DNA of 32,451 bases, taken from positions 1-32,451 of the forward strand of contig UQKV01000022.1 of NCBI GenBank assembly GCA_900541665.1, in the 5' to 3' direction. The stretch comes from an uncultured Collinsella sp. GTDB taxonomy: Bacteria; Actinomycetota; Coriobacteriia; Coriobacteriales; Coriobacteriaceae. The notes under the pieces are model-generated. The model was given only the letters and a program-made list of their open reading frames with translations, was not told where the DNA came from and ran no database searches. Below, one piece after another: positions 1 to 9,051 of the stretch. Position numbers and translations under genes: made by a program. The first letter of the stretch is position 1, and every line of letters starts with the position of its first letter.

Positions 1-23
1 GCTCCTCGCCTCGTATCCCTAGG

Positions 24-1388
24 CTAGTTCTTCAGCGAGTTCAGCGGCGCCGGGAATCGACCACCGCGGTGGGCAAGCACGGTGCCGGCGTTGGGGTTCA
101 CCGGCATGATGGGTGCACGGCCGAACAGGCCGCCGTACTCGACGCAGTCGCCCACGCCCTTGCCGATGGCGGGAATCACGCGGACGGCCGTGGTCTTGTT
201 GTTGATGACGCCGATGGCCATCTCGTCGGCGATGATGCCGGCGATGGTCTCGACCGGGGTGTCGCCGGGGATGGCGATCATGTCCAGGCCAACGGAGCAC
301 ACGCAGGTCATGGCCTCGAGCTTCTCGAGCGAAAGCGCGCCGGCTTCGACGGCGGCAATCATGCCGGCGTCCTCGGACACGGGGATGAAAGCGCCGGAGA
401 GACCGCCCACGCTGGAACTGGCCATGACGCCGCCCTTCTTGACGGCATCGTTGAGCATGGCGAGCGCGCAGGTCGTGCCGGGGCCACCGCAGGTGCCCAC
501 GCCGATGATCTCGAGGATGCGCGCGACGGAGTCGCCGATGGCAGGCGTGGGAGCCAGCGACAGGTCGACAATGCCCTTCTCGACACCCAGGCGATGGGCG
601 GCCTCGCGGCTCATGAGCTCGCCGGCGCGGGTGATCTTAAAGGCGGTCTGCTTAATCTTTTCGGCGACCTCCATCATCGATGCGGAATCGGGCAGCGTCT
701 CCAGGGCTGCGGCCATAACGCCGGGGCCCGAGACGCCTACGTTGATGACGGCGTCGGCCTCGCCACCGCCGTGGACGGCGCCCGCCATAAACGGGGAGTC
801 CTCGACCATGTTGGCAAAGCAGACAAACTTGGAAGCGCCGACGGAATCCTGGTCGGCCGTGAGCTTGGCGGCGTCGATGATGGTCTGGGCCGCCATAAGC
901 ACGGCGTCCATGTTGATGCCAGCGCGCAGGCTAGCAACATTGACGCTGGAGCAGACGCGGCTGGTGGTAGCGAGCGCCTGGGGGATGGACTGGATAACGC
1001 GGCGATCGGCGTCACCGATGCCCTTCTGGACGAGTGCGGAGAAGCCGCCCAGGTAGTCGATGCCGAGCGTCTCGGCCGCGCGGTCGAGGGCGTGCGCGAT
1101 GGGGGTGAGGTCCTCATCCTTGCAGCAAGCGGCGATCTGCGCCACCGGGGTAACGGAGACGCGCTTGTTGACGATGGGGATACCGTACTCGCGCTCGAGG
1201 TTCTCGGCGGTCTCGACCAGATGCTCAGCCGTGTGCGTCACGTGGTCGTAGATCTTCGTGCACATGCGGTCGAGGTTCTCGTCACCGCAACCCATGAGCG
1301 AAACACCCATGGTGATGGTCCTGATGTCGAGGTTCTGCTCCTCAACCATGCCGCGGGTTTCCGCGATTTCTGCAGGCGTGATCGCCAT
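24..1388 (-). CDS. PFL family protein (UPF0210/DUF711)
   Basis: A 454-residue protein that matches the PFL/UPF0210 family along its whole length. The N-terminus (MAITPAEIAETRGMVEEQ, then NLDIRTITMG) is typical, as are the glycine-rich segments GCGDENLDR, FSALVQKGIGD and GVGTCGGPGTTCALAML. Members are related by fold to glycyl-radical enzymes, but the reaction is not established, so no function is assigned. The ATG at 1388 is chosen because AGGAG lies eight bases upstream; an ATG 19 codons earlier lies inside the preceding hairpin and has no ribosome site. In many Firmicutes a small ACT-domain gene sits just upstream of this family. Here the upstream neighbour is metH, separated by a hairpin, so the usual partner is absent on that side and could only lie beyond the left edge. 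Confidence 0.88.
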   Translation of the reverse strand: MAITPAEIAETRGMVEEQNLDIRTITMGVSLMGCGDENLDRMCTKIYDHVTHTAEHLVETAENLEREYGIPIVNKRVSVTPVAQIAACCKDEDLTPIAHALDRAAETLGIDYLGGFSALVQKGIGDADRRVIQSIPQALATTSRVCSSVNVASLRAGINMDAVLMAAQTIIDAAKLTADQDSVGASKFVCFANMVEDSPFMAGAVHGGGEADAVINVGVSGPGVMAAALETLPDSASMMEVAEKIKQTAFKITRAGELMSREAAHRLGVEKGIVDLSLAPTPAIGDSVARILEIIGVGTCGGPGTTCALAMLNDAVKKGGVMASSSVGGLSGAFIPVSEDAGMIAAVEAGALSLEKLEAMTCVCSVGLDMIAIPGDTPVETIAGIIADEMAIGVINNKTTAVRVIPAIGKGVGDCVEYGGLFGRAPIMPVNPNAGTVLAHRGGRFPAPLNSLKN

Positions 1389-1433
1389 CCTTGCGCTCCT
1401 ATCTGCCAAAACGAGCATAGTCTTATCTATTTT

Positions 1434-1474
1434 AACGTGCCGCACGTGCCAGGTGGCGCGTGCGGCACGTTTTA
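1434..1474. terminator. Strong hairpin between metH and the PFL gene
   Basis: A perfect 13-bp stem (1434-1446 with 1459-1471) closes a short loop that can pair further (GCC with GGC around AGGT). T-runs flank it on the plus strand (TTTT before, TTTT at the end). Read on the minus strand, where the flanking genes lie, it follows metH by about 25 bases but is followed by AAAATAG rather than a U-run. Termination of metH transcripts is plausible, but the hairpin is better shaped for the plus strand. Confidence 0.6.
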
Positions 1475-1496
1475 GTGCTCGGTTGTTTCCGTTGTG

Positions 1497-4055
1497 TTAC
1501 TGCCCAAAGACCTCTTCGGCGATACGAGCGCTTTCGGCGGCGTCCTTGGCGTAGTAGTCCGCGCCGATCTGCTTGGCGTATTCGGGGGTGAGTACGGCGC
1601 CGCCTACGATGATCTTGACGCCCGGCACCTCGGCATGAAGCAGCTTGATGGTCTCTTCCATGGCCACGACGGTGGTGGTCATAAGCGCCGAGAGGCCGAC
1701 GAGTTTGATATCGCGCTCCTTGACGGTCTTGAGTACCTCCTGCGGATCGACGTCGCGGCCTAGGTCAAAGACGGTGTAGCCGTAGTTGTCGAGCAGCATT
1801 TTGACGATGTTCTTGCCAATATCGTGGATGTCGCCCTTGACGGTGGCCACGCAGATCTTGCCCTTGTCGGCGATCTCGCCGGCGGGCATCAGGCGCTTGA
1901 TGGTGTCGAAACCCACGCGTGCGGCCTCGGCCGAGGCCATGAGCTGCGGCAAGAAGAACTTTCCCTGGTCAAAGAGGACGCCAACTTCGTCGAGGGCGGG
2001 GATAAAGTGATTGTTGATGAGGTCCATAGCGTCGTGGTCTGCCAGCAGACGCTCGGTCTCGGCAGCGATCTCGCCTTTGCGGCCCGAGACGACCATGCGA
2101 CGAATCGGGTCGTCGTTGCCGTCGGCGCCGGCGGTGCCAGCGGCGGGCACGGTGTCGGTCGATGCGGCCTGAGCTGCTGCCGGGTTGGCGGCGATCTTGT
2201 ACGGATCGGTCCAGCCGGCATAGCGCTCGATGTATCCGGTCGAGCCCTCGTCCTCAACGCTCAGGACGCGATAGCTGTAGACGGTGTCCATAAAGCGCTT
2301 GGAGCCCGGGTTCATGATGGGGGCGTCCAGGCCCGCGCCGAAGGCGGCAGCCAAAAAGACCGAGCCCAGCAGCGGGCGGGCGGGCAGGCCAAAGCTGATG
2401 TTCGACACGCCAAGCGCGCATTTGACGCCTAGGCGCTCCTTGCACAGGGACATGGCGCGCAGAATCTGCTCGGCCTGGCGTTGATTGGTCGAGGCGGTCA
2501 TGACCAGGCAGTCGATGAGGATGCGGTCCGGGCCGATGCCGTAGCGGGCGGCCTCGGCCACGATGCGCTCGGCGATGGCGAAGCGAGCCTCGGCGGTATC
2601 GGGGATGCCACCTTCGTCGAGCGTGAGGCCGACAACGTTGGTGCCGTAGTGGGCGACCAGCGGGAAGATCTCGTCCATGATCTGCTGCTTGCCGTTGACC
2701 GAGTTGATGATGGGCTTGCCGGCGTAGCGACGTACGGCGGCCTCGACGGCGGCGGGGTCGGTGGAGTCGATCTGCAGCGGCAGCAGCGTGGAGCCCTGGA
2801 GCTGCTCGGTCGCCTGCTGGATGACCTTGACCTCGTCGATCTCGGGCAGGCCCACGTTGACGTCCAGGATGTCGGCGCCCTGTTCTTGCTGGCTGATGCC
2901 CTGGCTCACGACGTAGTCCAGGTCGCCGTCGCGCAGGGCCTGCTGCAGGCGCTTTTTGCCGGTGGGATTGATGCGCTCGCCGATGACGGCAATCTTGTGG
3001 CCGTCGCAGGGGAGGTCCACCACGGTCTGGGCGCTTGTGACCGACATGCTGGGCTTGCGGTGGCGCGGACTGGGCGTGTGGTTATCGATAAGCGTGCGCA
3101 AGGCGGCCATGTGCGCCGGCGTGGTGCCGCAGCAGCCGCCCACGACGCTCACGCCGTCCTCAATCATGCCGGCGACGGCCTCGGCGTATTCGGGTGCCTG
3201 GATATCAAAGACGGTATTGCCGTCATCGTCCACGCGGGGCAGTCCCGCATTGGCCTGCACCATAACGGGCTTGTCCGTAACGGTGAGCATACGCGCGGCG
3301 AGTCCTCGGAGCTCGGCCGGGCCCTGGCTGCAGTTGATGCCCAAAACGTCGGCGCCGATGGCGTCGAGGGTGATGGCGGCGACCTCGGGGCTCGTGCCCA
3401 AGAAGGTGCGGCCGTCTTCCTCAAAGGTCATGGTGGCAAAGACGGGCAGGTCGGAGTTCTCGCGACAGGCGAGGACGGCAGCCTTGATCTCGGCAAGGTC
3501 GGTCATGGTCTCGATAATAAAGAGGTCCACACCCGCGGCGACGCCAGCGCGCACCTCCTCGGCAAAGAGGTCGTAGGCCTCGTCAAAGCTGAGGGTGCCC
3601 AGGGGGCGAAGCAGTGCACCGATGGGGCCGATGTCGCCGGCGACGTAATGGGCACCGGCTGCGCGGGCGCAGGCGACAGCGGCGGCAAAGACATCTGCCA
3701 CGGTGGCGGTACCGTCGAGCTTGTGGGCGTTGGCGCCAAAGGTGTTGGCGGTGATCACGTCGCAGCCGGCCTCGACGTACTGTCGCTGAATGTCGATAAT
3801 GACCTGGGGCTCCTCAAAGTTGAGCAGCTCGGGCAGGGCTCCGGCCTTCATGCCGGCCGCCTGCAGCATGGTGCCCATGCCGCCGTCGAACAGCAGGTGC
3901 CCCGTGCCCTCGATGGCCGCACGCAGGCGATCGTCCTTAATGCGCAGATCGTCGATCGTGCGCGTCTTGTACGTGGCACCGTTGCGACGTGCGGCATCAA
4001 CGGGTGCCGCCAATGCAGTGCCGTCAGAATCATGAGTGATAAGCGGAGTAAACAT
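1497..4055 (-). CDS. metH: Cobalamin-dependent methionine synthase, short form without reactivation domain
   Basis: Transfers a methyl group from 5-methyl-tetrahydrofolate to homocysteine through cobalamin. Domains in order: homocysteine-binding barrel (about 50-345; LLFDGGMGTML, zinc ligands in GINCSQGP near residue 241 and GGCCGTTP near 307), pterin-binding barrel (from about 356, IAVIGERINPTGKKR), helical cap (about 650-730) and B12-binding Rossmann domain with GDIHDIGKN, whose His near 744 is the lower cobalt ligand. The chain stops at 852 residues, against about 1,200 in the full-length enzyme, so the C-terminal SAM-dependent reactivation domain is missing. That activity is supplied by the gene 9 bases upstream. 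The start has TTAGGAG eight bases before ATG. It is the last gene of the metF operon. Confidence 0.96.
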   Translation of the reverse strand: MFTPLITHDSDGTALAAPVDAARRNGATYKTRTIDDLRIKDDRLRAAIEGTGHLLFDGGMGTMLQAAGMKAGALPELLNFEEPQVIIDIQRQYVEAGCDVITANTFGANAHKLDGTATVADVFAAAVACARAAGAHYVAGDIGPIGALLRPLGTLSFDEAYDLFAEEVRAGVAAGVDLFIIETMTDLAEIKAAVLACRENSDLPVFATMTFEEDGRTFLGTSPEVAAITLDAIGADVLGINCSQGPAELRGLAARMLTVTDKPVMVQANAGLPRVDDDGNTVFDIQAPEYAEAVAGMIEDGVSVVGGCCGTTPAHMAALRTLIDNHTPSPRHRKPSMSVTSAQTVVDLPCDGHKIAVIGERINPTGKKRLQQALRDGDLDYVVSQGISQQEQGADILDVNVGLPEIDEVKVIQQATEQLQGSTLLPLQIDSTDPAAVEAAVRRYAGKPIINSVNGKQQIMDEIFPLVAHYGTNVVGLTLDEGGIPDTAEARFAIAERIVAEAARYGIGPDRILIDCLVMTASTNQRQAEQILRAMSLCKERLGVKCALGVSNISFGLPARPLLGSVFLAAAFGAGLDAPIMNPGSKRFMDTVYSYRVLSVEDEGSTGYIERYAGWTDPYKIAANPAAAQAASTDTVPAAGTAGADGNDDPIRRMVVSGRKGEIAAETERLLADHDAMDLINNHFIPALDEVGVLFDQGKFFLPQLMASAEAARVGFDTIKRLMPAGEIADKGKICVATVKGDIHDIGKNIVKMLLDNYGYTVFDLGRDVDPQEVLKTVKERDIKLVGLSALMTTTVVAMEETIKLLHAEVPGVKIIVGGAVLTPEYAKQIGADYYAKDAAESARIAEEVFGQ

Positions 4056-4064
4056 CGAGGGCTC

Positions 4065-4853
4065 CTAATGGCTGGAATAGCAGGTGGTGTGGGCGGCGCG
4101 GAAGCGACAGTGCTCGCGCATGCGGCAGATATTGCAGGTGGGGCGGCTCTGGGCGTCGTGGACCTCGCCGTCGAACAGACCGATCACCGCGGTCACGCTC
4201 TTGGTGGGCATGAGCAGGCTGGTGGGCGTGACGGTAAGCCCGATGAGCCGCGTGGCGTTGAGCGCGTCCACGATTGAGCGCTGTGCCGTAAGTGGGCAGT
4301 CGCCGTAGCCGGGACTGAAGCGCCAGTTACCGGCGAGTCCGTGTGCGGCGGCCGCAGCCTTGACCTGCTGGTCCATCTGCTCGACGGCGGCTTCTACATA
4401 GGCAGAGCATGCGGCGTCGAGCACGGCTCCCTCCAGGGGCTGCTGGGCTCCCGTGGTGCGCAGGCGACGCTCGGCGTCCATGCCGAGGGTGCATGCCATG
4501 AGCGCGGCAAAGCGGGCGTCTTTGAGATGTCGATAGATATCGCGACCGCGCAGCTCAACGTTGGTGCCGACCAAGCGAATGCAAGGCTCACTTTGTTCGT
4601 CCACGCCCGTGGCATCGACGGCAAACACGCGGCGCACGCCACGGGGCTCAATGTCCAGTTCCAGGCGCTCGACTACAAGCTCAATACGTCGTGACAGCTC
4701 GGGCTCAATCTGCTGGCCGCCGTAACCCAGATACCGCAGCATCTCGGCACGGTCGACACGGGGATGGTGCGCAGCATCGACACGGTAAAGCGCCGGCGAC
4801 GCAAAGTCGGCCGGCACTTCGACAGCGGTTGTATCGATGTGCGGTTTTTCCAT
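4065..4853 (-). CDS. Stand-alone methionine synthase activation protein
   Basis: A 262-residue protein that resembles the reactivation domain missing from the neighbouring MetH. The FSPGYGDCPLTAQ segment followed by IGLTVTPTSLLMPTKSVTAVIG is the equivalent of the SAM-binding RxxxGY region and the downstream sheet of the MetH C-terminus. The role inferred is reductive methylation of oxidised cob(II)alamin on MetH using SAM. The C-terminus is cysteine-rich (CNICRMREHC, then a further Cys), a tail that might bind a metal or an iron-sulfur cluster; this is a guess. Its ATG overlaps the metF stop codon (TAATG), which implies translational coupling. Gene order metF, activator, metH fits a single transcript. 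Confidence 0.85.
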   Translation of the reverse strand: MEKPHIDTTAVEVPADFASPALYRVDAAHHPRVDRAEMLRYLGYGGQQIEPELSRRIELVVERLELDIEPRGVRRVFAVDATGVDEQSEPCIRLVGTNVELRGRDIYRHLKDARFAALMACTLGMDAERRLRTTGAQQPLEGAVLDAACSAYVEAAVEQMDQQVKAAAAAHGLAGNWRFSPGYGDCPLTAQRSIVDALNATRLIGLTVTPTSLLMPTKSVTAVIGLFDGEVHDAQSRPTCNICRMREHCRFRAAHTTCYSSH

Positions 4854-5725
4854 TACCCCAGGCGCTCCATAATAGTCGCGGCGATCGCAGGACGATTCAT
4901 AGTGTACAGGTGCAGACCGGCGGCGCCGTGCTCCTTAAGGTCGCAAAGCTGACGGGCGGCATAATCTACACCGGCTGCCTGCAGGCTCTCGGGGTCGTTC
5001 TCGTACTTGGCGAGAATCTTGATGACGGGGGAGGGCAGCGACGCGCCGCACATAAAGACCATGCGGCTGATCTGCGACTTGCCCATAAACGGCATGATGC
5101 CCGCGGTAATGGGCACGGTGATGCCGGCCTTGTCGGCAAGCTCGCGGAAGCGGTAGAAGCACTCGTTATCAAAGAAGAGCTGCGTCACAAAGAAGCTCGC
5201 GCCGGCGTCCTGCTTTTGCTTGAGGTGCTCGACCGAGAGGTTGAGATCCTCGCAGGTAATGTGGCCCTCGGGGTAGGCTGCGGCGCCCACACAAAAGCCG
5301 GCGTCGACGAGCTCGGGGATGAGGTCGCGGGCGTAGGCGTAGTCCGAGGCGGGCTTGTCGTCCTCGGTCGCGCCAGCGGGAAGATCACCGCGCAGGGCCA
5401 GGATGTTTTCTACGCCGGCGGAGCGGTATTCATCGATCTTGGCGGCGATATCGGCGTGCGAGCGGCCCACGCAGGTAAGGTGTGCCACCGAGGGTGTATC
5501 GAATTCGCTCGTAATCATATGCGCGATGGGGGCGGTGGTGGCGCCGTTGCCAGAGCCGCCGGCCGAGCAGGTGACCGAGACAAAGCTCGGCGAAAGCTTG
5601 CACAGATTGCCTGCCACTTCGCGAGCCGTGTCGAGGGTCAGCTCGCCCTTGGGCGGGAACATCTCAAACGAAACGGGTGCGGTGCCCTGGGATGCTGCCT
5701 GCTTAAAAACCTCGTCGACGCGCAT
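4853..5725 (-). CDS. metF: Methylenetetrahydrofolate reductase
   Basis: A 290-residue flavin-dependent TIM-barrel enzyme that reduces 5,10-methylene-THF to 5-methyl-THF, the methyl donor for MetH. Visible family marks are SFEMFPPKG near the N-terminus, the SVTCSAGGSGN segment, HLTCVGRS, ILALRGDLP, FFVTQLFFD and PITAGIMPF. The length is normal for bacterial MetF. The ATG at 5725 has CTAAAGGAG seven bases upstream; 21 extra codons upstream are excluded for lack of a ribosome site. First gene of the metF-activator-metH operon. No SAM or cobalamin riboswitch could be recognised in the 5' region. Confidence 0.95.
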   Translation of the reverse strand: MRVDEVFKQAASQGTAPVSFEMFPPKGELTLDTAREVAGNLCKLSPSFVSVTCSAGGSGNGATTAPIAHMITSEFDTPSVAHLTCVGRSHADIAAKIDEYRSAGVENILALRGDLPAGATEDDKPASDYAYARDLIPELVDAGFCVGAAAYPEGHITCEDLNLSVEHLKQKQDAGASFFVTQLFFDNECFYRFRELADKAGITVPITAGIMPFMGKSQISRMVFMCGASLPSPVIKILAKYENDPESLQAAGVDYAARQLCDLKEHGAAGLHLYTMNRPAIAATIMERLG

Positions 5726-5887
5726 ATCGTGCTCCTTTAGATATTTAGTGCGATGTGTTGTAAGGATTCTACAGCACCACTGTGCCACGGTGGAGTTTCA
5801 CTCACTATTTGGGGGATACCAATCAAAGATGCCTTGCTATCGGCATTTCCTATAGCAGAGCGGCTCATTTTGACACGGGCTATAAAG

Positions 5888-5913
5888 ACTGGTATCTGAT
5901 GCGAAATACCAGT
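5888..5913. promoter_or_regulatory. Operator-like inverted repeat ACTGGTAT-N10-ATACCAGT
   Basis: Two perfect 8-bp arms (5888-5895 and 5906-5913) are separated by ten bases. The same half site core, GATACCA, recurs near 5815. No terminator-like U-run follows, so a protein-binding site for metF or glnN control is more likely. The binding protein is unknown. Confidence 0.4.
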
Positions 5914-5989
5914 TAATAGAGCTCCATCCCAAATTGACTACCCTTAAACCATGGGGAGAGGTCTGCAATTTATACAGTTGATTGGCTGT

Positions 5990-6073
5990 TGAGGGCGGTA
6001 ACGCCGCCGCGATGCGGTAACCTCATTGATTGGTTTCGTGACAGCAACATAACGGTAATGTTGCGGAAACACG
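5990..6073 (+). promoter_or_regulatory. Candidate structured leader RNA of glnN
   Basis: TGAGG (5990-5994) can pair with CCTCA (6021-6025), enclosing a GCG-GTAA-CGC hairpin with a GNRA-type loop and CCGC-GAT-GCGG (6007-6017). A second unit pairs CGTG (6037) with CACG (6070) and GCAACAT (6044-6050) with ATGTTGC (6058-6064). The hexamer CGGTAA occurs at 5996, 6015 and 6053, spaced 19 and 38 bases. It does not resemble the glutamine riboswitch consensus as I know it. Regulatory RNA or direct-repeat protein sites are both possible. Confidence 0.4.
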
Positions 6074-6149
6074 ACGAGCCTAATCTATGACTCGTTCGTT
6101 AGTAATCAACACCGCTTCTCACGCGGTGCCGATACGAAGGGAGTTCCGT

Positions 6150-8237
<2,088 letters not shown>

Positions 8238-8266
8238 AACGTAACCGACATATCGTCACGGTATTG

Positions 8267-8305
8267 AGCCGGGGTCCGCATCGCGCGGGCCCCGGCTATT
8301 TGTTT
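8267..8305 (+). terminator. Rho-independent terminator of glnN
   Basis: AGCCGGGG (8267-8274) pairs with CCCCGGCT (8290-8297), followed by ATTTGTTT. It lies 30 bases after the glnN stop codon. Confidence 0.85.
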
Positions 8306-8353
8306 GCGAAGGACGCTTTGGATCCCGCTTTGCAACTGATTCGCCCACGCAAT

Positions 8354-8588
8354 AAGGGGTCGTGGGCAAAAAACGTCAAATATGAGTACTGTCACAAGCC
8401 CTGTAGCATTATCTTTTTGCAAAATATGCAGTGTTACGCAACATATGTCCAAGTACTTAGCTGATAAATGCCTGCAATTCCTCCGCCGTAGGACGCCTTG
8501 TGTCCAAATCGCCTTCTGAGGGCATGAAATCGCTGTTACTAAATTGGTAACAGTACTCATATTTGCTATTTTTTGTCCACGGGCCCTT
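8354..8588. repeat. MITE-like segment with 39-bp inverted termini
   Basis: Positions 8354-8392 match the reverse complement of 8550-8588 at 33 of 39 bases, including the runs CAAATATGAGTACTGT and GCAAAAAA/ACAAAAAA. The 157 bases inside are AT-richer than the neighbourhood and code for nothing obvious. No clear target-site duplication was seen, so movement is unproven. It could instead be a large RNA hairpin. Confidence 0.55.
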
Positions 8589-8614
8589 GGATGACAGTGT
8601 GATTTTATGCCTTC

Positions 8615-8703
8615 GGGGTTCGAATCCCGGCGCATGGGTAGCAAAAAGCCCGCCGCCGCGAGGGCAACGGGCTTCTCAGATTCAGTGGTGCCCCCAGCGG
8701 GAT
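8615..8703. repeat. Decayed duplicate of the tRNA-Glu 3' flank (copy A)
   Basis: This segment repeats 8804-8892 with a 189-base offset: a T-arm-like GGTTCGAATCCC box, a hairpin with A-run, and the last 18 bases of tRNA-Glu including its encoded CCA (as TGGTGCCCCC on the plus strand). Here the tRNA body is absent beyond that point, so it is a remnant of a duplicated tRNA locus. Confidence 0.7.
8643..8673 (-). terminator. Terminator in copy A of the tRNA-Glu repeat
   Basis: On the minus strand AGCCCG...CGGGCT (8673 to 8647) is followed by TTTTTGC. It is a sequence-diverged duplicate of the tRNA-Glu terminator at 8832-8862. Confidence 0.65.
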
Positions 8704-8803
8704 GTCCGCGTGCGGCTGGCGCCGCCCGCTTTCGCTGCGTCGCTCCGCTCCTTGCGTGCTGCGCTGGAAAACGCTTACGCGTTTCCTCAGCTCTGCACCC
8801 TGT

Positions 8804-8892
8804 CGGGTTCGAATCCCGGCATATCGGTAGCAAAAAGCCCGCCACCGAATTGGTAACGGGCTGCTCAGATTCTGTGGTGCCCCCAGCGGGAT
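8804..8892. repeat. tRNA-Glu 3' flank repeat (copy B)
   Basis: Imperfect direct repeat partner of 8615-8703, here joined to the intact tRNA. Both copies carry a GGTTCGAATCCC box about 50 bases from the tRNA end, which looks like a leftover T-arm of another tRNA in plus orientation. Confidence 0.7.
8832..8862 (-). terminator. Terminator of tRNA-Glu
   Basis: On the minus strand AGCCCG (from 8862) pairs with CGGGCT (to 8836), with inner ACC/GGT pairing, then TTTTTG. It begins 13 bases past the tRNA 3' end. Confidence 0.8.
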
Positions 8893-8951
8893 TCGAACCC
8901 GCGATATCCACCTTGAAAGGGTGGCGTCCTTGGCCGCTAGACGATGGGGAC
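8875..8951 (-). tRNA. tRNA-Glu (UUC)
   Basis: The minus strand folds as a tRNA. The acceptor GTCCCCA pairs with TGGGGGC, then comes discriminator A and a genome-encoded CCA (8875-8877). The anticodon stem CCACC/GGTGG encloses loop CTTTCAA, giving anticodon TTC at 8917-8915, and the T-arm is GCGGG-TTCGAAT-CCCGC. The D-arm region TCGTCTAGCGGCC is typical of tRNA-Glu. Confidence 0.97.
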
Positions 8952-9005
8952 AGCGGGAAAGAGTATAGCAGACTTTTTTAGCCGTTCACATATCGTTGGC
9001 AAACT

Positions 9006-9040
9006 GAAAAACCACCACAAAGGTGTCTATCCCTTTGTGG
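9006..9040 (-). terminator. Terminator of the murT-gatD operon
   Basis: On the minus strand CCACAAAGG (from 9040) pairs with CCTTTGTGG (to 9015), followed by TGGTTTTT. It begins 12 bases after the murT-gatD stop. Confidence 0.85.
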
Positions 9041-9051
9041 CGGTTGGGGCG

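Larger units (their letters stand above)
5726..6149. other. Divergent control region between metF and glnN
   Basis: This 424-base gap separates divergent metF and glnN. It holds an 8-bp inverted repeat at 5888-5913, a related half site (GATACCA at about 5815) and a strongly foldable segment at 5990-6073 just before glnN. TTATAC near 5970 is a possible -10 for glnN but no good -35 accompanies it. No tRNA or known riboswitch was recognised. Confidence 0.6.
8238..8874. other. Gene-free region rich in repeats downstream of glnN
   Basis: The 637 bases between glnN and tRNA-Glu hold the glnN terminator, a 235-base segment with 39-bp inverted termini, two 89-bp imperfect direct repeats and a minus-strand terminator within each repeat. 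Reading frames across it (for example 8228-8911 minus) include tRNA sequence and repeats and are not credible genes. Confidence 0.7.

Noticed and set aside
2481..4277. 598-codon plus-strand frame opposite metH
   Set aside because: Antisense shadow of a GC-rich gene; no family motifs, while the minus strand encodes an intact MetH.
5726..5990. SAM, cobalamin or THF riboswitch before metF
   Set aside because: I looked for the conserved cores of these classes on the minus strand and did not recognise any.
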